A stretch of 64,000 nucleotides of DNA. Origin: Artemisia argyi. Lineage: Eukaryota > Streptophyta > Magnoliopsida > Asterales > Asteraceae. Below the pieces are notes generated by a model. It was not told the origin of the DNA. It ran no database searches and saw nothing but the letters and a program-made list of their open reading frames with translations. Positions 10,399 to 21,216 of the stretch are shown here, piece by piece. Position 1 is the first letter of the stretch. Each line of letters opens with the position of its first letter. The translations under genes and the position numbers were made by a program. The stretch covers positions 116,786,042 to 116,850,041 of the forward strand of contig CM060704.1 of the NCBI GenBank assembly GCA_030686995.1, in the 5' to 3' direction.

Positions 10399-11493
10399 TT
10401 TTATCCGTTAGTTTCTACTTTCTGGTTATATGCAATCTGTTGAGTACATACATCGGGTTAAGTTGCAATTGCAACTGGTCATTCCTTTCATATGGTCTTT
10501 TGTCTAATGCATACCGTATTTTACTTGGCTCAAAATCTCCTTTGTTAATGCTTTTGTAGTAAGTTGATCTTAAAAACCATAACATCCTTAGAAATTACAA
10601 TATTTTTCTATGAACCATTAACCACTTATATATATAAATGGTTAACTTGAACACCGTCTTTCTTAGAAATTTATTGAGAGTATAGCTCATTTAGTCATTT
10701 AAGTTATAGTCCCGTATCATCTTTCATTTAGTCATTTACGATGGATACATTGATGTTCTTATCTAGTCGTTTATTCCTTTCCTGCCCTTTAACACACTCA
10801 TCTCTTCTCCAACCTTTACATTAGTCATTAATAAACCTTGGTGAGTGGCGACAGATATAATACCAATACTCTTTTCCTCTTTATCTTCAAGCAATTAGTT
10901 CATAGGAACAGAGCTTATAACTTGAGCGATAGAACACTTTCATCAAGATAGGACCATGATTTATTGGATTTCTATGTCGTTAGCATGAACCGGTGGAGGT
11001 TTACACAAAACATATTGGACGCCTGATTTGAATGCTTAATCTTGTTACCCTCGTCTAACAAGCAAGAGTAGAACGAGAATGGAAAGGTGAACATTTCTTT
11101 AAAAATATAAAGTGAGAAGCTTTTGAACTACAATTACAACATTTGGAGTAATTTCTGATTGAGATCGAGTATGCCATGGCGCCATGGGGACGATCGTGTA
11201 TGCCCTGCCCCCCCCCCCCCCCCCCCCATTTAAGTCGTAACAAAACCATAAAGTCAAAGGTATTAAGGTGTTCAACTCTAAAACGGCAACACGTAATGTC
11301 AGATATCTCGACTTGTACGCAAAAACACTATGGAATTTTTTGGACGTTTTGATTGGATCATATAGATTGAGAAAAAAAAAAGATTGGTAAAAATTAAAAA
11401 ATAAAGCTCAGAAGCACTTGTTATATATCTGAAGGAACAGATTAACGTGAAGGACCCAACCTTACACTTTAAGAACAATTATCATCATAGCTT
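10399..11493. other. Intergenic, no gene seen; C20 homopolymer
   Basis: AT-rich with no convincing ORF. The only oddity is an uninterrupted run of 20 C residues at 11208-11227. The last ~90 bp (from about 11403) is duplicated at 15358-15450 next to a second tRNA-Gly copy. Confidence 0.6.
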
Positions 11494-11564
11494 TGCACCA
11501 GCCGGGAATCGAACCCGGGTCTGTACCGTGGCAGGGTACTATTCTACCACTAGACCACTGATGC
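11494..11564 (-). tRNA. tRNA-Gly (anticodon GCC)
   Basis: A 71-nt minus-strand sequence with a paired acceptor stem (GCATCAG/CTGGTGC, one U-G wobble). It has a TGGTCTAGTGG A box, an anticodon loop CTGCCAC (anticodon GCC) on a GTACC/GGTAC stem, and a perfect GGTTCGATTCC B box. It agrees with the plant tRNA-Gly(GCC) consensus apart from the wobble. I see no run of four or more T just downstream, so efficient termination is uncertain and it could be a pseudogene. Confidence 0.85.
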
Positions 11565-11675
11565 CTTGGTTTGAAATTGTATATCATTCCCTTTTATTCA
11601 GTTCTTTATGGTGCATTAGAGGCATGTGCAGTAAATTGAGTCTGGATTAGTTATGTTGTTTTCGATTAGGAATTC

Positions 11676-13559
11676 GGATCCCTTGCAAACTGAGAAAAAT
11701 TACAAAGTTTAGAAAGTCATTCATAGTGTGACACGTGTCCCCCACTCTAAATTATACATAAAATCAGCCCAGGGGTAATTTGGTCTTTTGACCCGTTTTT
11801 TCTTTTCCACCTCAATTTTCAAACGCATATATCTCTTAAACGACAAACTTTTAGAAAAAACCGATTTCACTATAATTTTTAAAATTTGATTCTCTTTAAT
11901 TTGGTATAAATATTTTTAATTTTTTCGAAACATTTTTTTTTTTGACATATTCATTGGGTCATGATTTTCTTGATGTTTTTGCTATTTTCGACCCTATTTT
12001 TTACCTAAAAAATTGCCGAATCATAATATACTTAAAACACGAAAGTTGTAGATTTTGATTCACTCTTTACATATAAATTTGAATCACTCAAATCCGATAT
12101 GATATGAGTGAGATATCACATGTTAAAGATGATGTTTTAGTCATATTTGTTGCACACAACGTGTTTGATAAAATGTTTAGCTTAGATTTTTTGTCTTAAA
12201 ATCGAGTTAAATGCACTAATTTTTGTCCCACAATGCATTATTAATAATTTTATTAATGTAACATTCAAAAAATGATTATTTTTAATCATTATTTTTTTTA
12301 AATATACATTGAGTTCATCAGTTAGGTTATTAGGCTCATCAGTTAGGTTATGTTTTGTTCATCAGTTAAGTTATAGGTTATAGGTTCATCAGTTTGACAT
12401 TTTGTTCATCAGTTACTTTGGTTCATCAATTTTTTCAGATTCATCAATTTCAGATTCATCAAATTTGATCAAATGTTTGGGTTCATTAGTTATTGACTAA
12501 TTGATGAACCTATAATTATAGGTTCATCAGTTAGGTTCATTAATTTTAGGTTCATCAGTTTGGTTTATCAGTTATTGACTAATTGATGAACTTATAATTA
12601 TTTGTCATGTGTTATGTGTTTAGGTTCATCAATTAGTCAAAAATGTTACCATAAAAACTGATGAACCAAAGTAACTGATGAACAAAATGTTCATCAGTTA
12701 CTTTGGTTATAGGTTCATCAATTAGTTTATTTGTGTTATCATAGGTTATAGGTTCATCAGTTAGTTTATGCTTTTTTTGTTGATGAATATCAGTTGTTTT
12801 GGTTAATCAGTTATTGTCCTATATTATGTTTTTGGTTCATCAGTTAATGCCATGTGTTATGTTTTTGGTTCATCAGTTAATGTCATGTGTTATGTTTTTT
12901 TGGTTCATCAGTTTTAAACAATTTTTCTTTTTATAACTATTAAAAAACTTTACTTTTTGAGTCTTATATTAATAAAATGATTAATAATGCATTGAGAAAC
13001 AAAAATTAGTGCATTTAGCTCAATTTTAACACAAAATATATAAGCTAGACATTTTATCAAACATCTTGTGTGCAACAAATATGAGTTAAACACCATCTTT
13101 AACGTGTGTTATCTTACTCATATGAGATCGGATTTGAGTGATTCAAAAACCTGTGTAAAGAGTGAACAAAAATATATAACTTTCATGTTTTAAGTTTTTC
13201 ACGATTCGACATTTATAAGGGTAAACAACAGGGCCGAAAATGCCAAAAATATCAAGAAAATCAATAACTATTTTATATGTAAAAAATAAAAGTTCGAAAT
13301 ATTTAACAAGATTTATACCAAATTAAAGATGATTAAATTTTAAAAATTATGGTGAAATCGGTTTTTTGTAAAAGTTTGTCGTTTGAAACATATTTGCATT
13401 TGAAGTTTTAGGGTGGAATAAAGAAACGGGTTAAAATGACCAAAATGCCCCATAACCGAATTTAAAAAAAAAAAGGAGTGAGTGGGTGGTGGACACTTGT
13501 CACATGGTGAGTGGCTTTCTAGCATATGTAGACTTTGTATTTTTAGTCCCCAGGGATCA
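11676..13559. mobile_element. Long-inverted-repeat (foldback or MULE-like) non-autonomous element
   Basis: The left arm (about 11676-12310) and right arm (about 12905-13559) are long imperfect inverted copies. For example, the left GTGACACGTGTCC pairs with the right complement GTGACAAGTGTCC, and the ends carry GATCCC. The core between them is a dense array of GGTTCATCAGTT-like units in both orientations. There is no transposase ORF. Arms of ~630 bp fit Mutator-like or foldback elements. I could not settle a target-site duplication; GATTAG occurs near both ends. It separates tRNA-Gly copy 11494 from a duplicated block that lies close to the other tRNA copy, supporting later insertion. Confidence 0.75.
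12310..12905. repeat. GGTTCATCAGTT satellite-like core
   Basis: More than twenty near-copies of GTTCATCAGTT with spacers of varied length, plus the complementary AACTGATGAAC form around 12655-12685. This allows hairpins inside the inverted-repeat element. Confidence 0.85.
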
Positions 13560-14136
13560 CATCTCTTTGGATTAGAGAATGAAAATTTTAAAAAGTTTAA
13601 TGCCCGTTTGGTTTGTAGATAGGTTTAGGATTTTGATTAGATGTATGTGAAAGAAAACAATATTAAAAATTATTTTGAAATTTGATAAGATTTAAATTAA
13701 TATTATTATTGTATTAAAATATAAAAAAAGTAAAAGAAAAAAAAAATGGATGTGATTTTTACACAAATTTTTTTATCCATCTACCACTAAATCATGCATA
13801 GCAGTGTTGTATGTGTGCATCACTGGTGTAATTTAATGATGGATGGCAAGAAAAAAATGATGTACAAATCATCTCCCAAAAAAATAATAGCTAGAAATTG
13901 TTGTTAGTTCACAAAAGATGATAATTGGTGTAAACCTACCAAGTGTGACTAGATTTGTAGACTCACGCGTGAGTACCATTTTCAAAACCTATGTAAGGCT
14001 ACCAAACAAATTTTATTATCTCCCTGCCAAATCCTAAAGTCAAATGACGGAGGATAACAAACAGGCCTAAATATGTTTGGTTAGCGGGATTAGGAATACA
14101 AAATGCGCATAAAACCATATATTTAAACCCCACTAA
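13560..14136. other. Intergenic, no gene seen
   Basis: AT-rich with A-runs. I find no ORF, RNA gene or clear repeat structure. Confidence 0.5.
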
Positions 14137-15060
14137 ATTAGTGGATTTCACATAAGTTTAACTGAGCCCCAGCCAATCCTATCACAAGACAGCCGACTAG
14201 CCGAGGATATATAGAGGCCGCCCATGGTCGTATTTTAACCATTATTCGCGTATGCAAAGCCTGAAGTTTACATGTATTTGATTTGCAAATCATTATCACC
14301 TGTGTAAAAATCAGTATACAAACTAACCAACCTGTTCGGATTCCAAACTTTTTGACCATTGATAAGGAACAAAAATTTATGGATTTGATGCAGTATAAAC
14401 GATTTACAAATAGAAGCCACAACTTACCTTCTATAACCAAAGACAAACACTAATAAAGAAAGGTATGTGCGCACACGTCTAGAATTGATCTGAACTGTAA
14501 CGATTATTACCTTATTGGAACCAATTTACAACAAGTGATCAGCGGTGTGAATGTCAATGGATACAAGAACAAAGAGAGGAAAGTGAAAACAGTAAAAGCA
14601 ACAATATGAAAGAGGTAACTTTACCCGGTTGTGCACTATAACAAAATATATGTAAAAAAATGTTACTTAACCATCTCATACTCTTTTGTCATTCTTTTGG
14701 AATGCGTACGCATAAGACAACATACAACATCATACAATTAGAGTATAAACTATAACGGTGATGTACATACAGAACCGTCAAGTTCAATGGAAATGATAGA
14801 CATATACCGGTCAAAACTTTCTAAGAAGGAGAATTATATAGGTAGAACGTTCTGCTGATAATATGTAGTTAACATAGAGCAGATTCATAGAGTAATACAA
14901 ACAATCGATCAGGACAAAACAACAGAAAAATAAGTATGTCGTAAGTCACCCATCACAATCATCACATGCTTCAGTTTTGGTGCGCAAGACGACCTGCTCA
15001 TCTGGTCACCTGTACGCAAACTAAATATGCACAATCCATTTTTAATAGCTGTGTTTGTCT
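14137..15060. repeat. Duplicated non-coding block, copy A
   Basis: Co-linear with 15990-16665. Shared landmarks include AACTGAGCCCCAGCCAATCC against AACTGAGACCCAGCCAATTC, AACCAAAGACAAACAC in both, and AAATATGCACAATCC against ACATATGCACAATCC. No coding potential is visible. Together with the duplicated tRNA-Gly it shows an old tandem duplication upstream of the F-box gene. Confidence 0.7.
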
Positions 15061-15456
15061 AAACTCATAAGCAAAAGTGGAGACAGGTGTTTGTGAACTG
15101 GATTTAAGAACATTTGGATGTCAGTCACTTATATGAAACCTTTGATCATCTTTGGTGCACAATACTTGCTGGAATGAGTTTGGTGTATAAATGACTTATT
15201 AGATCTGAAAAAAAATAACAAACACAAAAAAGGATGGCTCTTTGGTTAGTTTTATTGTCTGTAAAAAAGAACTGGTAGAACAAAAACAGAATGAAAATTG
15301 CTCAAGATTATTCATTAATTAGTTCAAAGATATTTTTAAGAGTGAGGAACAAAAAAGTTAAAGCTCAGAAGCACTTGCTATATATCTGAAAGAACAGATA
15401 AACGTGAAGGACCCAACCTTACAATTGAAATGCAATTTTCATCACAACTTTAATAT

Positions 15457-15527
15457 AACACCAGCCGGGAATCGAACCCAGGTCTGTACCGTGGCAGGGT
15501 AATATTCTACCACTGGACCACTGGTAC
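15457..15527 (-). pseudogene. Degenerate tRNA-Gly(GCC) copy
   Basis: Aligned over its length to 11494-11564, and its 5' neighbourhood (AGCTCAGAAGCACTTG and on) is also duplicated. The acceptor stem has two G-U pairs and the first pair of the anticodon stem is mismatched. A and B boxes are still recognisable. Confidence 0.75.
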
Positions 15528-15621
15528 CTATTGTTAATTACCTCTATCATTGTTATTTTTTCTTGGCACCTTATGGAGCATTAGGCTTAGAGCTACTCAT
15601 TTAAACTGTTTCAATTTATTA

Positions 15622-15895
15622 CTACCTCCGTCCCATAATTATAGTCCACTGTTGATTTTTAAAGTCTTTAGTTTTCAACTTTGACTTTAAATATTTTTAT
15701 TTATGTTATATATTACTTACTTGATGCAAAATATATGAATGGATTGAGTTTTAAATGTATTTTCCATTGATATAATTTTACCAAGTATTATATAACACAA
15801 ATAAAAATATATAAGGTCAAAGTTAAAATGCGAAGACTTAAAAAGTTAACACTGGACTTGGTTAAAGATTGATTATATATAGTCCACCTGGAATT
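15622..15895. mobile_element. Stowaway-like MITE
   Basis: Starts CTACCTCCGTCCCATAATTA after TA and ends with the complementary TATATAGTCCACCTGG. It contains the GTCAAAGTT / AACTTTGAC stem typical of this family. About 270 bp, no ORF. Same family as 18711-18962. Confidence 0.75.
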
Positions 15896-15989
15896 ATTCT
15901 TGGTATTTCGTTATTATATTGAATAGTTCATTGTGTTTTTGTTAAAGCTTAGGCCAACTTAACTAACTCAGACTTTCAAGTATCCAAAG

Positions 15990-16665
15990 TAGTGGATTTT
16001 ACATATTTTTAACTGAGACCCAGCCAATTCAATCACAACACAAAACACTGCCAAGGAAATAGAGGCTGCCCATGGCCGTATTTAAGCCAAGCCTGCAAAT
16101 CGCTATCATCTGTGTAATAGTCAGTATATAAACTAACCAATCTGCTCAGATTCCGAACTTTTAGGGCTTTGCTTGGAAGATCAAAGATGCATATGAAAAA
16201 CCCATGAGGAAGAAAAGAGAATTTAGGACATTACACCATCGCAAAAGCGTTAAGAGAGAGAATCCAGCAAAGCTAAACATTTTGCTTTGAAGATGAGCCA
16301 CATCCTATCTTTGATAACCAAAGACAAACACAGATACAAAAAGGTATAAGCACACATCTATAATTGAAAGGAAGGCACCAATTTCTACCAATTTACCTAT
16401 AGATATTTCATATTTATATGTATAAACAAGTGATCAGCAGTAAAAACCAACATCAACAAGAAAGAGGTATACTATACCCCATTTATGAAGTTCCAGTGAT
16501 TGTGATACAAGTCAAAAGATAACATACAACAGAGAAAAAAGTATGCCGTGCATCAACCGTCACAATTCATGTAAAACACAACATGTTTCAGTATTAGTGA
16601 GCAAGCGACTCTGCTCACCTGGTCTCCTGTAGCAAACTACATATGCACAATCCTTTTGGTCATGA
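15990..16665. repeat. Duplicated non-coding block, copy B
   Basis: Shorter and diverged partner of 14137-15060, in the same order and orientation. The tRNA-Gly pseudogene lies about 500 bp upstream of it. No ORF. Confidence 0.7.
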
Positions 16666-17199
16666 TGCAAGCATATGGTGCATACGAAGAACCCAATCCA
16701 TTTTGCATAGCAAAATGTCTTGATGGATTCCTTTGTGCATTACACTAACCCATAACTGCATGTCCAATAAAGACTTTCATTTTCAAGTACATCACCAAAT
16801 CCAACCTAAACAAGGTTCACATGAGAACACGAAGTATGATAAACCAGACTCAAAGAAGGCTAAAAATGAGCACAACTATGTAACCAAACACACTTAAGAA
16901 GCAAGAGCATAATTGATAAACAAAAGTTATGAGAAAAAGAAGATAAGATTTTAAATTTTGTCCATTATAACCATGGACTGTAAGTTTAGCAGAAATATTC
17001 AATAAGCATAAGAGCCAATAAGATTTTTAACAGCTTGCCGACGTTTCGCCATTTGCAGTGAAACCAAGCATCATTCAAAATTTGTTAAATCAAAACTACT
17101 TGGGAATAACAAAGTTATACTAGCCTAAACATGAACCTCGTCACTGTTACGACAATGACTGAGCAATTTATCATCCAACCTCAACTTTCATCTTCACTA
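16666..17199. other. Downstream region of the F-box gene
   Basis: Non-coding. It probably includes the 3' UTR of the minus-strand F-box gene. No other gene seen. Confidence 0.5.
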
Positions 17200-18517
17200 T
17201 CAAAACTTAAAACGTGAGGTAATATCAGGACACTTAATGTTTGGAGGAACAGTGAAACCTTTAGCTTTCAAGCAAGAGAGAGCCTGCCAATAAATACAAA
17301 TTACTAATGTGAAAAATGTTGCTTAACAGCAAACAAACATCCAAACTCCATGGATTAGATCTAAGCAGCCAATAAGCTAAACAACATGAAAAACACACCA
17401 AATAATGTAAAGGGTGATTAGAAACTAATCAATAATGTAGCTAACGAACTGTAGTTCTCATAAAGACACGAACCGCCAAAAAAATAGAGAATTGTACCTT
17501 TGAACAGGAAATCCCAATTTTAAGTTCCTTGACATGGCGAAGGCTTAGTATAAGCCCTTTAAGCATCTCCATTTCCACATGTTTAGGCCTTGTCTCATCA
17601 AACAAACGATTAGTAAAATCTAAGTCAGCTTTGACCAAAGAAGAAACATTTAGCAACAAAAGCTTCCTTAAAAAAGAACTACCCTCGACTTTCAATGCCA
17701 AAATATTAGGAGCATTGATTTCAACATCTAGGGTACCTTCAAGATCCAGAATGTGCCCAGAGAACACCAGGTTCTCAACACTGTTAGAAGTAATATCAAT
17801 CCGCTTAAAACCACAGCAGTAATGCAGCTCAAAAGTTTCCAACAAAGGACTTCCACATAATATATTTTCGATCACCGCTTCATCCAAACACAAAGTCCTA
17901 AGTTTATTCCAACTAATCACACCAATTGGTTCAAATGCACTCAGTGACAATGATAATTTAAGACATACAAAACATGAATTCTTAAAAAGCATTTCATCCA
18001 ACTTAAATGACACTTTCGTTTGAATATACTCAAATGATAAATCAAGCTCCTGGACATTACACTTAACCGCGTAACGAATATAATCATTGACCCGGGACTC
18101 AAACTGGGACTTGTAGAAGGTATGAAGTTGGAATTTGTTAAGAGACAAGTGGCGACATTGAGCTATGGTTTTGTCCACGGACGAAAAGAAATCGTTAAGG
18201 GTATCGAAGTAGGAATCGGCGTAGTAATGGCAGTTGCGGTAATTGTCGTGTATAAAAATGAGATTAGGGACTAAATGCCAAAGATGTTCCCATCTTTTGG
18301 AGAGTTTACTTGTTTTAATGGCGTGTTTTGTTGTGGGTAAAAAAGAGAGTATTTCAAGTAGTAAGCAATCTGGTAAATCACTTATTCGATCTTCTCCTTC
18401 TTCTTCGAGTTTGATTTGTCTGGACTTATTTTTACAACAAACACATGAACTGAAAAAAAACATCAAGGGATAAAGCTTAGACAAACAAAATATTTCAAAA
18501 CGAGTAGACAAACCCAA
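17200..18517 (-). CDS. F-box/LRR protein, two coding exons
   Basis: Exon 1 is 18517-17498 and exon 2 is 17283-17200, with a 214-bp intron (donor GTACAATT, acceptor TTGGCAG). Splicing stays in frame and adds a 27-residue tail, ALSCLKAKGFTVPPNIKCPD... and stop. The protein is about 367 residues. The F-box is EDRISDLPDCLLLEILSFLPTTKHAI, with the following KLSKRWEHLW, at about residues 42-80. Leucine-rich repeats follow, e.g. VQELDLSF, KLRTLCLDEA and SPLLETFELHYC. It would act as the substrate receptor of an SCF ubiquitin ligase; there is no FBD domain. The start is unsure: a splice-like acceptor (TTTTTTTTCAG) sits just before SCVCCKN, with a GTAAG donor near 18553, so the first exon may lie further upstream. 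This is the only likely host protein gene in the window. Confidence 0.8.
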
Positions 18518-18710
18518 AAGATGAAGTAATATATATATATATATTGAAACTTACCTACCCCCAAAATGAAAAACGAGTAGACAGCGCGGTTGAGAAGAAA
18601 CAAGACTTTTGGTTCAAATGGGGTTGATGATGAAAGGGGGGTGGTTATAAAAAATTAAATAAAGACTAAAAATAAATAAATAAGACTTTTGGTATATCAA
18701 AAAAAAAATA

Positions 18711-18962
18711 CTACATCCGTCCTATAATTATTGTTCACGTTTGACTTTTGAAGTCTTTATTTTGCAACTTTGACCTTAAATATTTTTATTTCTGTTATAT
18801 AATACTTTATGAAAATTATACGAATAAAAATACATTTAAAACTCAATCGATTTATATATTTTGCATCAAGTAATATATATCACAAAGAAAAATATTTACG
18901 GTCAAAGTTGAAAGTTAAAGACTAAAAAAGTCAAATGTGGACAATAATTATGGGACGGAGGG
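18711..18962. mobile_element. Stowaway-like MITE
   Basis: Inverted ends CTACATCCGTCCTATAATTA and TAATTATGGGACGGAGG, flanked by TA on both sides (18709-18710 and 18963-18964). 252 bp, same family as the MITE at 15622. It interrupts a local duplication: GTTGATGATG...GGTGGT occurs on both sides, at about 18623 and 18991. Confidence 0.85.
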
Positions 18963-19245
18963 TAATAATAAGACTTTTGGTGAAAATTGTGTTGATGATG
19001 GAAAGGGAGGTGGTGGTGAAAAAAAAAAGAAAAAAAAATGGCTAAAATAAAGGGCGGTAAATAGGTAGGGTGTCGTTTAGTTGTAGAAAATTTTTGCTTT
19101 TTTTTCGTTTTTAAATTTTTTGTGTAAGGAATGATTTTTCTTCTCTAAAAAAGAGTTGAAAATTTTGAAAACCCGTTCAGTTGGTGTTATATTTTCCTTT
19201 TTTATAAATAATAAGAAGATTACTTCAAATTGCAACGGTGACGAC

Positions 19246-20041
19246 TGATGAGGCGAAAAGTGAATCACTTTTAAGGGGTCATTTAAGCATGAATTCGAAT
19301 TTATTTGATCAAATATTGCCCTAAATCGTTTCTTTTGTCATTTTAGGTACTTTTGGAGTGAGATCTGGAAAATGAGGCATTTTGGACGTTTTTGGAGAAT
19401 AAAAGTGAAGAAAATGGCAAAGTCTTAATTTTTCTTGCTGGGAACAGTACCTGACGGCGTCAAGAGCTTCTACATGACGGCGTCAAGAGTAATACAAGAG
19501 GTGGATGTGGACAATACACGTGACGATCCAGAGAGTTTTGAGCATAGGAGATGACGACGTCACCCAAGGCCGTCATGGTCCAAGTATTAGTGACGACCCA
19601 GAATAATTTTACACATGACGGCGTCACAAGTGGATCTAGGCAGTACAATTTCTATTATGGCGGCGAGTTGACGACGTCACAACCCAATACATGACGCCGT
19701 CACCCTGTATAATCTATATATAGTTTTCCAAATTTCATTCATTAGTGTGCAACTTTGAGGGAAAAACCCTAGGCCGATTTTCACAGCTTTTTCAAGGGTT
19801 TCAATCCTTTGAATCTTTCATGTTTCATTTGAGATAAGTACTCATTCAATTCAATCAATATGTCTATGTGTTGTTTGAATATATCTTACGCTTGTCTTCA
19901 ATTTAACATGCTAGGCTAGATTTCTTTTGTGTTTGCTCGGATGTAGTGAAACTTAGATGTTAATTATGGGTTGATTGTTTGTTTATAGTTGTTACGGATG
20001 ATTGCATTCGATGTTAGGCTTAAGAAAACTCTTGATGTAGT
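19246..20041 (+). repeat. LTR of the TGATGAGGC family, copy 1 (3' end missing)
   Basis: Begins TGATGAGGCGAAAAGTG and is co-linear with 43933 onward and 46683 onward. The similarity breaks off near 20041. About 20057-20095 is an inverted scrap of the same LTR (the complement of its CGTCAAGAGCAATAC part), so a rearrangement lies at this border. No internal retroelement sequence is attached. Confidence 0.8.
19452..19702. promoter_or_regulatory. Cluster of TGACGNCGTCA palindromes in the LTR
   Basis: Six exact TGACGNCGTCA 11-mers (19452, 19475, 19552, 19616, 19669, 19692), plus further TGACG half sites. TGACG is the core of as-1-type sites bound by TGA bZIP factors. The cluster is kept in the other three LTR copies (about 43018-43247, 44139-44389, 46888-47103), with decay there mainly as C-to-T. 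Confidence 0.5.
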
Positions 20042-20094
20042 GAAACCTAGATGTTAATTATCCACTTCCACCTCTTGTATTGCTCTTGACGCCG

Positions 20095-21216
20095 TCACTT
20101 GAAAACTCTTGATGCTAGGCTAGATTTCTTGAGCTTGCCAAGGAATCTTCCAAGATTCTTAAACATCCCCTTTGTTTGCTTGAACTCCGCCGACTCGTTT
20201 GGAATATCCGGAAGTTGGGATAGGTATTCGAGAGGTGGGAGCCTAGAGTTTGGCAAAGAGTCATCTTCACTCATTGAGGAAGATGAAGATGAGGTAGGAG
20301 GATGTGGACGTTTTCCTTGGGCTTTATACACTCTCTTATCACTTAGTGGGACAAAGATGTGTGGAATGAGAGAGTAGTCAAGGCGAAGACCGTTTAGAGT
20401 TGGTGGAATGGGTGAGATGAACCTAAAGAGATGGGTCAAGAGCATTCCATACGGCATAGCCGTTGTACCATGCACGGGAATGTCGGCCATTCTCTTGGCC
20501 ATGTAGTAGGCAAGATTGAAGGGTTGCCTAATGGACAAAGAGTAGAGCATGTAGCAAAGGCAAAGGTTGATATGATCTCGGTTTCCTATGGTGCTAATGA
20601 CATTTGCTCTAGGGACTTCCTCCCATTTCTTGAATTGGGGCTTGAGTTCATTCATTTCCATTCCATATGGGTCCTTATCGACCTCATTTCCCGAACGGGT
20701 TCTCCTAGTGTTGGTTGTCCTAACAAAGAGGTGGTCACGGAGTACATCTTTTGACACAAGAGGTGTGTCATAAGGATGGATGCGGTCATGGAGGTTGTCA
20801 AGAGTTGAGAGGGAGTGCAAGTCGGAATAGATGCAAGTACCACGATTTGGGACACCTAGGATTTGAGTAAACTCCTCAAGAGTGAAGGAGTATTGATGAC
20901 CACTAGCCCTAAAGTTGATAGACATTTGACTATAATCATCCATGGAGAGGACGGCGGATGCATAGAATTCCAAAATGAACCTAGGACAAATAGGCTCGTT
21001 AATATTCAAAAGACACTCAAAGTTGATTGTGGCAAATTCGGCGTAAAGGTTTGTGCCTTCTAGGAAAGACGTGTCAATGGTTCTACCCTCATGGACATAA
21101 TGTTTTTCTAAGGCTTTGAAAACATTTACTTGCTTTGGGGTAAGACCTTTGGTTTTGTGGTGTTTTTGTAGGTACTTAATGGTGTCCTTGTGGTCGTAGT
21201 GAGTTAGAGGAGGCAT
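20095..21216 (-). CDS. Accessory ORF downstream of copia 1 pol (3'-truncated)
   Basis: 373 residues in the same orientation as pol, starting about 840 bp beyond the RNase H, in the place where SIRE-type elements keep an extra ORF. It has a globular alpha-helical part with motifs such as FTLEEFTQILGVPNRG, NLCLCYMLYSLSIRQPFN and YYMAKRMADIPVHG. A serine-rich acidic segment (SSSSSSSMSEDD) follows, then a basic tail. I see no signal peptide or membrane segment, so an envelope role is not supported. The last residues fall at the junction with an inverted LTR scrap, so the natural C-terminus is probably lost. Function unknown. Confidence 0.7.
   Translation of the reverse strand: MPPLTHYDHKDTIKYLQKHHKTKGLTPKQVNVFKALEKHYVHEGRTIDTSFLEGTNLYAEFATINFECLLNINEPICPRFILEFYASAVLSMDDYSQMSINFRASGHQYSFTLEEFTQILGVPNRGTCIYSDLHSLSTLDNLHDRIHPYDTPLVSKDVLRDHLFVRTTNTRRTRSGNEVDKDPYGMEMNELKPQFKKWEEVPRANVISTIGNRDHINLCLCYMLYSLSIRQPFNLAYYMAKRMADIPVHGTTAMPYGMLLTHLFRFISPIPPTLNGLRLDYSLIPHIFVPLSDKRVYKAQGKRPHPPTSSSSSSMSEDDSLPNSRLPPLEYLSQLPDIPNESAEFKQTKGMFKNLGRFLGKLKKSSLASRVFK

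Noticed and set aside
14138..14446. 102-codon minus ORF in duplicated block A
   Set aside because: Not conserved in block B and no recognisable motif.
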